Shown: positions 9,575 through 16,842 of the stretch, piece after piece
Layout: each line of letters starts with the position of its first letter
Position numbering within the stretch: the first letter of the stretch is position 1
DNA from: JBDSKH01 sp050245915
Lineage (GTDB): Bacteria; Actinomycetota; Actinomycetes; Actinomycetales; Microbacteriaceae
Reading direction: 5' to 3'
Assembly (NCBI GenBank): GCA_050245915.1
Contig: JBFWWZ010000028.1
Span: 1-37,644, forward strand
Length of the DNA stretch: 37,644 bases
Position numbers and translations under genes: made by a program
The notes under the pieces: generated by a model
Told to the model about the DNA's origin: nothing
Database searches by the model: none
Seen by the model: the letters and a program-made list of their open reading frames with translations, nothing else

Positions 9575-10617
9575 GCGCCGCACCGCTCGTGCTCGGCATC
9601 GAGACCAGCTGCGACGAGACCGGCATCGGCATCGTTCGCGGCAGCACGCTGCTCGCCAACGTGATCGCCAGCTCGATGGAGGAGCACGCCCGCTACGGCG
9701 GCGTGGTGCCCGAGGTGGCCGCACGCGCCCACCTGGAGGCACTGACCCCGACGCTGGATGCCGCGCTCGCCGAGGCGGGCGTGTCGCTTGCCGACATCGA
9801 TGCGATCGCCGTCACGAGCGGCCCCGGTCTCGCCGGAGCCCTCATGGTCGGCGTCGGCGCCGCGAAGGCGCTCGCCGTCTCGCTCGGCAGGCCGCTCTAC
9901 GCCGTCAATCACCTCGTCGGTCACGTGGGCGCCGACCTGCTCGACGGCGAGCCCCTCGAGCTGCCCGCCGTCGCGCTGCTCGTCTCCGGCGGGCACACGT
10001 CGCTGCTCCTGGTGCGCAGCCTCACCGACGATGTCGAGCTCCTCGGCGAGACCATCGACGACGCCGCCGGGGAGGCGTTCGACAAGGTGGCCAGGCTGCT
10101 CGGGCTGCCCTACCCCGGCGGGCCCGAGATCGACCGCGCGGCCGAGGGCGGTGATCCCGACGCGATCCGGTTCCCGCGCGGGCTCACGGCGCCGAAAGAC
10201 CTCGACCGGCATCGCTACGACTTCTCGTTCTCCGGTCTGAAGACATCGGTCGCCCGCTGGGTCGAGGCCGCCCGCGATGCCGGAGAGGAGGTGCCCGTCG
10301 CCGATGTCGCCGCGAGCTTCCGGGAGGCGGTGGTCGACGTGCTGGTCAGCAAGGCGCTCGCCGCGTGTGCCGACCACGGCATCCCGCGCCTGCTGCTCGG
10401 CGGAGGCGTCGTCGCCAACGCGCGCCTGCGTGCCGTCGCGACGGAGCGCGCCGCCGCCGCGGGGGTCGCCCTCCGCATCCCGCCTCTCGCCCTCTGCACC
10501 GACAATGGGGCGATAATCGCGGCGCTCGGGGCGCGGCTCATCTCCGCCGGCCACGCGCCGAGCGGCATGGGGTTCGGCGCCGACTCGACATTGCCGGTCA
10601 CTACCGTGCAGGCTTGA
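9571..10617 (+). CDS. tsaD: tRNA N6-adenosine threonylcarbamoyltransferase catalytic subunit
   Basis: TsaD (348 aa, normal length) transfers the threonylcarbamoyl group to A37. It has the Kae1/TsaD signatures: GIETSCDETG at 9-18, GGVVPEVAARAHLE, the metal-binding NHLVGH with His114 and His118, LVSGGHT, the substrate GEAFDKVARLLGLPYPGG, GGGVVANARLR, and CTDNGA with the third metal ligand Asp. GTG start overlaps the rimI stop (GTGA). The next gene starts three bases after its stop, so a DUF4190 protein may be read through from this operon. Confidence 0.96.
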   Translation: MSAAPLVLGIETSCDETGIGIVRGSTLLANVIASSMEEHARYGGVVPEVAARAHLEALTPTLDAALAEAGVSLADIDAIAVTSGPGLAGALMVGVGAAKALAVSLGRPLYAVNHLVGHVGADLLDGEPLELPAVALLVSGGHTSLLLVRSLTDDVELLGETIDDAAGEAFDKVARLLGLPYPGGPEIDRAAEGGDPDAIRFPRGLTAPKDLDRHRYDFSFSGLKTSVARWVEAARDAGEEVPVADVAASFREAVVDVLVSKALAACADHGIPRLLLGGGVVANARLRAVATERAAAAGVALRIPPLALCTDNGAIIAALGARLISAGHAPSGMGFGADSTLPVTTVQA

Positions 10618-10620
10618 GCC

Positions 10621-10977
10621 ATGACCGACTCGCAGCCACCCGCCCCGAACGCCCCGGCCCCGTACCCGGCGGGCCAGAACGCGCAGTACGCGCCCTACGG
10701 CACCACCCCGTACGGGGCGCCGCTGGCTCCGCGCACCAACACCCTGGCGATCGTCGCGCTGGTGCTCGGGCTGACGGTCCCGATCGGCGGCATCATCTGC
10801 GGCCACATGGCCCTCGCGCAGATCAAGCGCACCGGCGAGAGCGGCCACGGTCTTGCGCTCGCCGGCACCATCCTCGGCTACGTGTTCACCGGGTTCATCG
10901 TGCTGTACGTGATCTTCGTGATCGGACTGGTGCTGCTGAGCCTCGGAGCCGCCGGCACCACGTCGCTCTTCACGTAA
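10621..10977 (+). CDS. DUF4190-type membrane protein
   Basis: A 118-residue protein: a proline/alanine/tyrosine-rich cytoplasmic N-terminus (about 1-38), then two membrane segments. The sequence TLAIVALVLGL, GHMALAQIKRTGESG and HGLALAGTILGYV is the DUF4190 pattern, in which two membrane helices are joined by a short loop containing AxxxI+RTGE. Biological role is unknown. It begins three bases after tsaD. CAGGCT six bases before the ATG resembles, less well, the leaderless box seen elsewhere. The 11058 gene downstream is similar in layout. Confidence 0.85.
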   Translation: MTDSQPPAPNAPAPYPAGQNAQYAPYGTTPYGAPLAPRTNTLAIVALVLGLTVPIGGIICGHMALAQIKRTGESGHGLALAGTILGYVFTGFIVLYVIFVIGLVLLSLGAAGTTSLFT

Positions 10978-10993
10978 CCCGCCGCGCAAGTCG

Positions 10994-11022
10994 TTGACAC
11001 CCCCGTGAACGGCTGAAAGCAT
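10994..11022 (+). promoter_or_regulatory. Candidate promoter for the 11058 gene
   Basis: A perfect -35 hexamer TTGACA (10994-10999) is followed, after 17 bases, by AAGCAT, a weak -10. The 80-base gap here and the good ribosome-binding site before the ATG at 11058 fit an independent, leadered transcript. The -10 is the uncertain part. Confidence 0.4.
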
Positions 11023-11057
11023 CGATTCGCACCACGATCCCTAGAGGAGCTCAGAAC

Positions 11058-11417
11058 ATGACCGACACACCTCCCACTCCGCCCACCCCGGCGACGCCGT
11101 CCGCGGCCCCCGCGGGCGCCTACCAGCCGGCGCCGGCCGGTCCGAAGCAGACGCAGAGCCTGGTCGGCTTCCTGCTCGGCATCGGCTCGATCGTCTTCGC
11201 CGGCCTCGGCATCATCGGCATCGGCCTCGGTGTCGCCGCGATCATCGTCAGCAACAAGGCGAAGAAGTCCGAGCCGGGCGCCCCGACCTGGATGCACACC
11301 GCGGGTGTCATCACCGGCATCGTCGGCATCGTGCTCAGCATCATCGCCGGCATCGCGGTGCTGGCGTCGTTCATCATCCCGCTGATGATCGCCAGCCAGT
11401 ACGGCTACACCTACTGA
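11058..11417 (+). CDS. Small membrane protein, DUF4190-like
   Basis: 119 residues: a threonine/proline/alanine-rich N-terminus (about 1-30, ending PAGPKQTQ), two hydrophobic segments (about 36-60 and 78-110) joined by the basic loop SNKAKKSEPGAP, and a short QYGYTY tail. The layout and the glycine-rich helices match the neighbouring DUF4190 protein, though the loop differs, so the family call is tentative. GAGGAG lies before the ATG. The gene ends just before a terminator hairpin shared with the convergent methyltransferase gene. Confidence 0.8.
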   Translation: MTDTPPTPPTPATPSAAPAGAYQPAPAGPKQTQSLVGFLLGIGSIVFAGLGIIGIGLGVAAIIVSNKAKKSEPGAPTWMHTAGVITGIVGIVLSIIAGIAVLASFIIPLMIASQYGYTY

Positions 11418-11429
11418 TCCGATCTCGAG

Positions 11430-11456
11430 GGCCGGGCTTCCTGCGGGGGCCCGGCC
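11430..11456. terminator. Hairpin between convergent genes
   Basis: GGCCGGGC (11430-11437) pairs with GCCCGGCC (11449-11456) around an 11-base loop. It lies in the 49-base gap between the 11058 gene and the convergent methyltransferase gene. No long T-tract follows on either strand, as is usual for high-GC actinobacterial terminators. Confidence 0.6.
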
Positions 11457-11466
11457 TTCGGCATCT

Positions 11467-12642
11467 CTACACCCGCTCGGCGAGCAGGGCGACCCGGTCG
11501 CCCGCGATACGGGTCAAGATCAGCGTCGCGCTGCGTGACCCGCGCAGACCGAGCCGCTGCCGGAACGCGGCAGGATCCACGTCGACCCCGCGCTTCTTCA
11601 CCTCGAGGGTGCCGATGTCGCGCGCGCCGAGCTCGCGCTTCAGCGTCTTCACATCCAGCGGGAAACGCTCCAGCACCTCGAACCCCTGACCGAACGGCGT
11701 GTGCGGCTCGTCGTCGGCGGTGATCCAGGCGATGGTCGGGTCGAGCATGCGGCCGCCGACCCGGCGTGCCAGATCCCCGATCAGGCGGGCCCGGATGACG
11801 GCGCCGTCCGGCTCGATCAGGTACCGGCCCAGCGGCCCGGCCTCGGCATCCTCGGAGTCCGTCTCGGCGGTGAGCTCTGCGCCGCCCCCGTCGCTCAGCA
11901 CCAGCGCCGCCCGCCCGACGCCCTCGCGCGCCACCGCGCCGAACCAGAGGACGAGCTCGACCACCTCCCGGTCGACCGAGACCCACTGCGCCTCGCAGTC
12001 CGCGGGGATGAGGTCGCGGTCGATACCCGGCCCGAGTTTGATGCCCGTCGGCTGGTCTCGTGCGATCCGGAACGCCCAGTCGAGCGAGGGCGACCAGCGC
12101 GCGGGGTCGTCGAGGCGCTTGCCGCCCTCCCGGCGGGCGGGGTCGAGCCACACGCCGCCGACCGCGGCGAGGTCGGTGCTCTCGGCATCGCCCAGTTCGA
12201 CGCGGGCTGACGGGAACGGCGCCAGGTTGTAGCTCGCGACGGCCGCGGTGAGCTCGTCCCGTTCCACCGCGAGGACCGCCAGGTCGAGGGCGGCGAAGGC
12301 CATCGCGTCGGCGCCGATGCCGCAGCCGAGGTCGGCCACGACATCCACCCCGGCCTCGTCGAACCGGCCGGCGTGCATGGCGGCGACCCGGAGCCGTGTC
12401 GCCTGCTCGAGCCCGTCGGGGGTGAACAGCATGCGCGCGGCGAAGTCGCCGAACTTCGGCACCGCCTTCGCGCGGAGGCGGGCCTGGCCGAGTACCGCGG
12501 CCACCAGGGCGCCCGAGTGCCCGGCCTCCCGGAGCCGGGAGACGATGCGCACCACATCGGCGGTGGAGTCGATGGGGCCGACCTCGTCGAGCAGCCGCAG
12601 GCCCTCGGGCGAGAGCAGCTCGCGCAGCTCGTCGACATCCAT
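11467..12642 (-). CDS. Class I SAM-dependent methyltransferase with THUMP-like C-terminal domain
   Basis: A 391-residue protein with a Rossmann methyltransferase core: the SAM-binding motif ADLGCGIGADA at about 103-113, the acidic strand end AVERDE, and a conserved WLDPARREGGKR in the place of the catalytic motif. The C-terminal part (about 300-391, with FPLDVKTLKRELGARDIGTLEVKKRGVDVDP) matches the THUMP-like domain found attached to these proteins in actinobacteria. A nucleic-acid substrate, probably RNA, is an inference from that domain. The ATG at 12642 has TACCCT six bases upstream on its strand, indicating a leaderless transcript. It is divergent from groES and its promoter lies beside a CIRCE operator. 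Confidence 0.88.
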   Translation of the reverse strand: MDVDELRELLSPEGLRLLDEVGPIDSTADVVRIVSRLREAGHSGALVAAVLGQARLRAKAVPKFGDFAARMLFTPDGLEQATRLRVAAMHAGRFDEAGVDVVADLGCGIGADAMAFAALDLAVLAVERDELTAAVASYNLAPFPSARVELGDAESTDLAAVGGVWLDPARREGGKRLDDPARWSPSLDWAFRIARDQPTGIKLGPGIDRDLIPADCEAQWVSVDREVVELVLWFGAVAREGVGRAALVLSDGGGAELTAETDSEDAEAGPLGRYLIEPDGAVIRARLIGDLARRVGGRMLDPTIAWITADDEPHTPFGQGFEVLERFPLDVKTLKRELGARDIGTLEVKKRGVDVDPAAFRQRLGLRGSRSATLILTRIAGDRVALLAERV

Positions 12643-12648
12643 TGGTCG

Positions 12649-12654
12649 AGGGTA
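12649..12654 (-). promoter_or_regulatory. Leaderless-type -10 box for the methyltransferase gene
   Basis: On the minus strand: TACCCT, 6 bases, then ATG at 12642. The expected -35 region for this promoter (around 12672-12677) falls inside the first CIRCE-like element, so HrcA bound there could also affect this gene. Confidence 0.5.
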
Positions 12655-12660
12655 TCCCCA

Positions 12661-12687
12661 TTGGCACTCGCATTGAGCGACTGCTAA
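12661..12687. promoter_or_regulatory. CIRCE operator 1 (HrcA binding site)
   Basis: TTGGCACTC, 9 bases, GACTGCTAA. The consensus CIRCE is TTAGCACTC-N9-GAGTGCTAA, so 16 of 18 arm positions match and the spacer is exact. It overlaps the -35 of the groES promoter. HrcA is known to repress groE through such sites. Confidence 0.85.
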
Positions 12688-12701
12688 TCAGGGCCTATAG
12701 T
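12673..12701 (+). promoter_or_regulatory. groES promoter
   Basis: TTGAGC (12673-12678), 17 bases, TATAGT (12696-12701): a good sigma-A type promoter. The -35 lies in the spacer of CIRCE 1 and the predicted start of transcription (about 12708) lies at the left edge of CIRCE 2, so repressor at either site would block RNA polymerase. Confidence 0.7.
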
Positions 12702-12706
12702 TGTCA

Positions 12707-12733
12707 CTGGCACTCTCGAAGGGAGTGTGCCAA
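12707..12733. promoter_or_regulatory. CIRCE-like operator 2
   Basis: CTGGCACTC, 9 bases, GTGTGCCAA. This matches 14 of 18 arm positions of the CIRCE consensus with the correct spacer. It would fall at the very start of the groES mRNA, 26 bases before the GTG. Paired CIRCE sites before groES are known in other actinobacteria. Confidence 0.6.
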
Positions 12734-12758
12734 CCGGAGTTTCAGAAAGAGGTCATCC

Positions 12759-13055
12759 GTGTCGGTCTCCATCAAGCCGCTCGAAGATCGCATCGTCATC
12801 AAGCAGCTCGATGCGGAGCAGGTCACCGCGTCGGGTCTCGTGATCCCCGACACCGCGAAAGAGAAGCCCCAGGAGGGCGAGGTCGTCGCGGTCGGGCCGG
12901 GCCGCATCGACGACAACGGCAACCGCGTCCCGCTCGACGTGAACGTCGGCGACACCGTCATCTACTCGAAGTACGGCGGCACCGAGGTCAAGTACGGCGG
13001 CGACGACCTGCTCGTGCTGTCGGCCCGCGACGTGCTCGCGGTCGTCGTCAAGTAG
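12759..13055 (+). CDS. groES: Co-chaperonin GroES
   Basis: GroES caps the GroEL folding chamber. The 98-residue protein starts SVSIKPLEDRIVIKQLDAE, has the mobile-loop region EKPQEGEVVAVGPGR and the DTVIYSKYGGTEVKYGGDDLLVLSARDVLAVV end, all standard. The GTG at 12759 is chosen because GAAAGAGG precedes it at the right distance and the protein then matches family N-termini; an in-frame extension to 12642 crosses the promoter and operators. No groEL follows: a strong terminator comes 25 bases after the stop, so groEL must be elsewhere on the chromosome. Confidence 0.96.
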   Translation: MSVSIKPLEDRIVIKQLDAEQVTASGLVIPDTAKEKPQEGEVVAVGPGRIDDNGNRVPLDVNVGDTVIYSKYGGTEVKYGGDDLLVLSARDVLAVVVK

Positions 13056-13080
13056 GTCCCGCAGCCCTCACAAAGCTGCC

Positions 13081-13113
13081 GAAATGCCCCGTGGTCCTGC
13101 CACGGGGCATTTC
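13081..13113 (+). terminator. Strong intrinsic-type terminator after groES
   Basis: A perfect 14-bp stem: GAAATGCCCCGTGG (13081-13094) and CCACGGGGCATTTC (13100-13113), with a 5-base loop TCCTG. The A/T pairs at the stem base give a short T-rich tail on the transcript. It isolates groES from rarD. Confidence 0.85.
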
Positions 13114-13130
13114 CGTGTCGCCGGGCGTCC

Positions 13131-13136
13131 TACGCT
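13131..13136 (+). promoter_or_regulatory. Leaderless-type -10 box for rarD
   Basis: TACGCT, 6 bases, then the GTG at 13143. No Shine-Dalgarno sequence precedes this GTG, and the groES terminator lies directly upstream, so the gene needs its own promoter. Confidence 0.5.
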
Positions 13137-13142
13137 GAGCAG

Positions 13143-14072
13143 GTGACCGACCGCCCCGCCCCCGCGCGGGGCTTCGGCGCAGGCCTGGCGTTCGCGATCG
13201 CCGCCTACGGCCTCTGGGGCTTCCTCCCGCTCTACTTCCTGCTGCTGTCGCCGATCGGGCCGTGGGAGATCGTCGCGCTCCGCATCCTGCTCGCCCTGGG
13301 GTTCTGCGCGATCCTGCTGACGGTCACGCGGACCTGGCGGCCGTTCCTGGCCCTCGCCCGGCAGCGGCGGGTGCTCGGCATCATGTCGATCGCCGGCGTG
13401 CTGATCTACATCAACTGGCAGACCTACATCCTCGCCATCCTCACCGGTCACGTGGTCGAGGGTGCGCTCGGGTACTTCATCAACCCGGTGGTGACCGTGC
13501 TGCTCGGTGTCTTCGTGCTGCGCGAGCGGCTGCGCCCCGCGCAGTGGGTCGCGATCGGCATCTCGGCCGTGGCGATCCTGGTGATCGCGATCGGCTACGG
13601 CAGCTTTCCCTGGATCGCGCTCACGCTCGCCTTCTCGTTCGGCTTCTACGGCTACATCAAGAAGCGGGTCGGACCGCAGGTGGATGCCGTCAGCGGCCTG
13701 ACCCTGGAGACCGCGGTCCTGACCCCGGTCGCCATCGTCATCCTCGTCGTCGTGGCGATGACGAGCGGACTGGTCACCGGGACCACCGGCGTCCCGCAGC
13801 TGCTGGTCGCGCTCGTGGCGGGGGCGGTGACCGCCACACCGCTGCTGCTCTTCGCCGCGGCCGCCCGGCGCATCCCCCTCGTCTACCTGGGCCTCACGCA
13901 GTATCTGGCGCCTGTGATCCAGTTCCTCATCGGCGTGGTGGTGCTGCACGAGGACATGCCGCTCGAGCGCTGGATCGGATTCGTGCTGGTCTGGGTCGCG
14001 CTGATCGTCCTGACGGTCGACATGCTCGCCACCGGGCGGGCGTCGCGTCGCGCCTCCCCGGAACTCGTCTGA
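13143..14072 (+). CDS. rarD: EamA-family transporter RarD
   Basis: A 309-residue integral membrane protein of the drug/metabolite transporter superfamily, RarD branch. About ten hydrophobic helices are visible. Family marks are the opening FAIAAYGLWGFLPLYFLLL, the YINWQTYILAI segment, VEGALGYFINPVVTVLLGV and the repeat-end QYLAPVIQFLIGVVVLHEDMP. The substrate of RarD proteins is not settled. The GTG start follows a leaderless-type box. The next gene starts 20 bases after its stop with its own candidate promoter. Confidence 0.9.
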   Translation: MTDRPAPARGFGAGLAFAIAAYGLWGFLPLYFLLLSPIGPWEIVALRILLALGFCAILLTVTRTWRPFLALARQRRVLGIMSIAGVLIYINWQTYILAILTGHVVEGALGYFINPVVTVLLGVFVLRERLRPAQWVAIGISAVAILVIAIGYGSFPWIALTLAFSFGFYGYIKKRVGPQVDAVSGLTLETAVLTPVAIVILVVVAMTSGLVTGTTGVPQLLVALVAGAVTATPLLLFAAAARRIPLVYLGLTQYLAPVIQFLIGVVVLHEDMPLERWIGFVLVWVALIVLTVDMLATGRASRRASPELV

Positions 14073-14080
14073 CCCGCGGT

Positions 14081-14086
14081 TAACCT
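14081..14086 (+). promoter_or_regulatory. Leaderless-type -10 box for the 14093 gene
   Basis: TAACCT, 6 bases, then ATG at 14093, placed in the 20-base gap after rarD. No ribosome-binding site is visible before this ATG. Confidence 0.5.
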
Positions 14087-14092
14087 CGGGGC

Positions 14093-15268
14093 ATGCCGCG
14101 CGCGCAGCTCGTCGTCGCCCTGGCGCTCGCGGCGTCCGCGGCCCTCGCCGGGTGCACCGGGCCGGAGCCCATGCCGACGCCGACGGCCACCATGCCCGCG
14201 CCGAGCGGGGACGGCATCCTGCGGATCGGCACCGTGTTCTCCACCAGCGGCGGTGACGCGGTCGCCGCCGCGCAGACCGCCGCGGTCAACGCGGCGGTGC
14301 GCGAGATCGGGATGTCGGCCGGGGCCATCCCGGTCGAGGTGATCAACCGCAACGGCGGCACCGCCGGCGATGGGCTCGCCGAAGCGGCTATGGCCGACCT
14401 GCTGGCCCGCGGGGTGGACGCGATCATCGGCCCGTCCTCGGCGGAGGTGGCGGCGATCGTGGTGCCGCTCGCGGTGTCGGCGGGGATCCCCGTGATCTCC
14501 GCGTCGGCGACCGGGGACAGGCCGGCCGGATCGAGCCCCGGATACTGGCGCGTCATCCCGTCGCTCAGGCAGCAGGCGGCCGACCTGGCCGCAGCGCTCG
14601 ACGCGCCGGAGGTGGCCCTGCTGCGGGCGGACGACGCCGAGGGCGCCGCCTGGGCGGCCGGCCTCGCACCCGCGACCGACGTGGTCGTCGGCGCCGACCC
14701 TGCCGCCGACGCCGCGACCATCGCCGGGGCCGAACCGGATGCCGTGGTGGTGTCCACCGTGGATGCCGGCGACGCCACCGCCGCGGCCCTCAGCGCCCTC
14801 CTCGCGGCCGGGATCCCCGCCGACCGGCTCTGGATCACCGGCCGCAGTCTGGCGTCCTACCCGGCTGTCGGCGCCGCGCTGGAGGGGGCCGAGGGCATGA
14901 GCTGGGGCTCCACGCTCGACGCGGGGTTCGTGGACCGCGTCCGGCTCGAAGATCCGGGTCTGGCCGCCTCGCAGTACGTGGCGGAGGCGTACGACGCGGT
15001 CATGCTCGTCGCCCTGGCTGCCGCTCTCGCCGGAGACGACGGCGCCGCCTCGATCGCCGCGACCCTCTCGTCGGTGCCCGACGCCGGCATCCCGTGCAGC
15101 AGCTACGGCGCGTGCCTCGATGTGCTCGCCACCCAGACCGACATCGCCTACACGGGCCCGTCGGGGCCGTTCCGGTTCGACGACGCGGGTGACCGGGTGG
15201 GTTCGTCGTCCCTGCGGTACCTCTACGACGCCACCGGGTCGCTGACGCTCGCGGAGCCCCCGCAATAA
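14093..15268 (+). CDS. Type 1 periplasmic-binding-fold lipoprotein, Liv family
   Basis: A 391-residue extracytoplasmic solute-binding lipoprotein. Residues 1-20 are a signal peptide and LAGC ends with the lipidated Cys21; a Pro/Thr-rich linker follows. The body opens with ILRIGTVFSTSGG and has IIGPSSAEVAAIVVPLAVSAGIPVISASATG, the type I binding-protein pattern. The C-terminal region has a Cys-Ser-Ser-Tyr-Gly-x-Cys pair and TGPSGPFRFDDAGD, which line up with the LivK-like protein at 15393, so the two are paralogs. It is more diverged and alanine-rich, and is likely made at a lower level. It may offer a second ligand specificity to the same importer; that is an inference. Confidence 0.85.
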   Translation: MPRAQLVVALALAASAALAGCTGPEPMPTPTATMPAPSGDGILRIGTVFSTSGGDAVAAAQTAAVNAAVREIGMSAGAIPVEVINRNGGTAGDGLAEAAMADLLARGVDAIIGPSSAEVAAIVVPLAVSAGIPVISASATGDRPAGSSPGYWRVIPSLRQQAADLAAALDAPEVALLRADDAEGAAWAAGLAPATDVVVGADPAADAATIAGAEPDAVVVSTVDAGDATAAALSALLAAGIPADRLWITGRSLASYPAVGAALEGAEGMSWGSTLDAGFVDRVRLEDPGLAASQYVAEAYDAVMLVALAAALAGDDGAASIAATLSSVPDAGIPCSSYGACLDVLATQTDIAYTGPSGPFRFDDAGDRVGSSSLRYLYDATGSLTLAEPPQ

Positions 15269-15298
15269 CGATTGGCCCCTGTTACAAGGCCGTAATCG
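15269..15298 (+). terminator. Imperfect hairpin in the leader between the two binding-protein genes
   Basis: CGATTGGCC (15269-15277) can pair with GGCC-GT-AATCG (15288-15298) around a 10-base loop, with a two-base bulge. It lies directly after the 14093 stop. It could be a weak terminator or an attenuator ahead of livK. The rest of this 124-base gap is relatively AT-rich and probably holds the livK promoter, but I cannot place it with confidence. Confidence 0.3.
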
Positions 15299-15392
15299 GG
15301 ATGAATCGTATTCGTGCCATTAGTTGGCTAGTGTCTGTCCCAGGCGTCGGCCCCACCGACGCCGCTGTCCTGTTAGTCAAACAAGGAGCGAC

Positions 15393-16655
15393 ATGAGCAA
15401 CACTCGTTCGCGGTCCCTGAAGGCAGTCATCGGAGCAGGCGTCATCGTGACGTCCGCTGCGCTGGTCCTCAGCGGCTGCTCGACCCCTAGCACCGGCGGA
15501 GACGGGGGCGGCAAGCAAGACCTCGCCCTCAAGATCGGCACCGCGCTGCCGCAGACCGGTAACCTCGCCTTCCTCGGCCCGCCCGAGGAGGCCGGCGTGG
15601 CCTACGCCGTGTCGCAGATCAACGACGCTACTGCTGACACCGGCCTGAGCCTCGACGTCGTCTACGGCGACTCGGGTGACACCGACAACAAGGCATACGA
15701 GACCGAGATCCCCCGCCTCCTGGGCGAGGACGTCTCGGCGATCATCGGTGCTGCGTCGTCCGGTACGTCGCTTCAGTTCATCGACCAGGTCGTCGGCGCC
15801 GGCGTGATCCAGTTCTCGCCCGCCAACACCTCGGACGCGTTCAGCACCTACGACGACGACGGTCTGTACTTCCGTACCGCCCCGTCCGACGTGCTGCAGG
15901 GCCAGGTGCTCGGCAACCTGATCGCTGAAGACGGCAACCAGACCCTCGGTCTGATCGTCCTCAACGACTCGTACGGCACCGGTCTGGCCAAGTACGTCAC
16001 CGAGGCCTTCGAGGCCGCCGGTGGCTCGGTCGTCGCCGCGCCGACGTACAACACCGGTGACACCGTGTTCACCAGCCAGATCAGCGAGGTCCTGGCCGCC
16101 GCTCCCGACGCGATCGCCCTGATCACGTTCGACGAGGTGTCGACCATCCTCCCGAGCCTCTTCGGGCAGTTCCCGGCCGACAAGCTGTACTTCGTCGACG
16201 GCAACCTGAAGAACTTCGGCGACGCGTTCCCCGCGGGTTCGCTCACCGGAGCCAAGGGCACCCTGCCGGGTCTGTCGATCGACTCGATCGGCGACTTCAC
16301 CAGCCAGCTCAACGACTTCCTTGCGTCGTCGGGTGGGGACCCGCTCGAGGACTACAGCTACGCTGCCGAGTCCTTCGACGCGACCGTCCTCATCTCGCTC
16401 GCCGCTCTCGCCGCCGGTTCGACCGACGGCAAGGAGATCGCCGCGAAGCTGCAGGAGGTCTCCGGTGGCTCGGGCGATGGTGAGAAGTGCACCAGCTACG
16501 CCGACTGCGCCGCGATCATCGTCGGAGGCGGCGTCGCCGACTACGACGGCATCTCCGGCCCGATCACCTTCGACGAGGTCGGCGACCCGACCGAGGCGTC
16601 GGTGGGCATCTACGTGTACGGCGAAGACAACAACTACTCGGCCTACGAGGGCTAA
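15393..16655 (+). CDS. livK: Branched-chain amino-acid type ABC transporter substrate-binding lipoprotein
   Basis: A 420-residue lipoprotein that should capture the ligand outside the membrane for the LivHMGF importer. Residues 1-28 form the signal peptide; the lipobox LSGC ends at Cys29 and a Gly/Ser linker follows. The type I binding fold opens with LALKIGTALPQTGNLAFLGPPEEAG, then AIIGAASSGTSLQFIDQV and LGLIVLNDSYGTGLAKYV. The ATG at 15393 has AAGGAG before it. Codon choice (many GCT, GGT and GTC) differs from the neighbours in the way of highly expressed genes. Despite the family name, the true ligand (Leu/Ile/Val, other amino acids, amides or urea) cannot be read from sequence. A strong terminator follows. 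Confidence 0.92.
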   Translation: MSNTRSRSLKAVIGAGVIVTSAALVLSGCSTPSTGGDGGGKQDLALKIGTALPQTGNLAFLGPPEEAGVAYAVSQINDATADTGLSLDVVYGDSGDTDNKAYETEIPRLLGEDVSAIIGAASSGTSLQFIDQVVGAGVIQFSPANTSDAFSTYDDDGLYFRTAPSDVLQGQVLGNLIAEDGNQTLGLIVLNDSYGTGLAKYVTEAFEAAGGSVVAAPTYNTGDTVFTSQISEVLAAAPDAIALITFDEVSTILPSLFGQFPADKLYFVDGNLKNFGDAFPAGSLTGAKGTLPGLSIDSIGDFTSQLNDFLASSGGDPLEDYSYAAESFDATVLISLAALAAGSTDGKEIAAKLQEVSGGSGDGEKCTSYADCAAIIVGGGVADYDGISGPITFDEVGDPTEASVGIYVYGEDNNYSAYEG

Positions 16656-16676
16656 GTAGCGGTCTGACCCACACAG

Positions 16677-16704
16677 GGGCCCCGGTTCTTCGGAACCGGG
16701 GCCC
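16677..16704 (+). terminator. Terminator of livK
   Basis: A perfect 12-bp stem, GGGCCCCGGTTC (16677-16688) with GAACCGGGGCCC (16693-16704), closed by a TTCG tetraloop and followed by TTT. It lies 21 bases after the livK stop. Confidence 0.9.
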
Positions 16705-16724
16705 TTTCCCGTCCCCTCCCCGGC

Positions 16725-16780
16725 CGAGCGGCCACAGAACGTTGTTCCTCCTCTCCGAGACACCGTTTTGTGGCCGCTCG
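16725..16780. repeat. 17-bp inverted repeat between two terminators
   Basis: CGAGCGGCCACAGAACG (16725-16741) and CGTTTTGTGGCCGCTCG (16764-16780) are inverted copies with one mismatch (a G-T pair in RNA), separated by 22 bases that contain a pyrimidine-rich stretch. It is separate from the two flanking terminators. Candidates are a third terminator, a dispersed palindromic element, or a protein-binding site. Confidence 0.7.
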
Positions 16781-16792
16781 TGCACATGACGA

Positions 16793-16820
16793 AGGGCCCC
16801 GGCGCGAACGCCGGGGCCCT
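16793..16820 (-). terminator. Terminator of the livHMGF operon
   Basis: AGGGCCCCGGCG (16793-16804) pairs perfectly with CGCCGGGGCCCT (16809-16820) around a CGAA loop. It lies 22 bases past the livF stop on the minus strand, with TTC following on that strand. Confidence 0.85.
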
Positions 16821-16842
16821 CCAGAACGGGATGCGGTGCGGG

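Noticed and set aside
16725..16780. The 17-base inverted repeat as an insertion-sequence end or attachment site
   Set aside because: No transposase or integrase gene is near and there is no target duplication; the arms are close together between two terminators.
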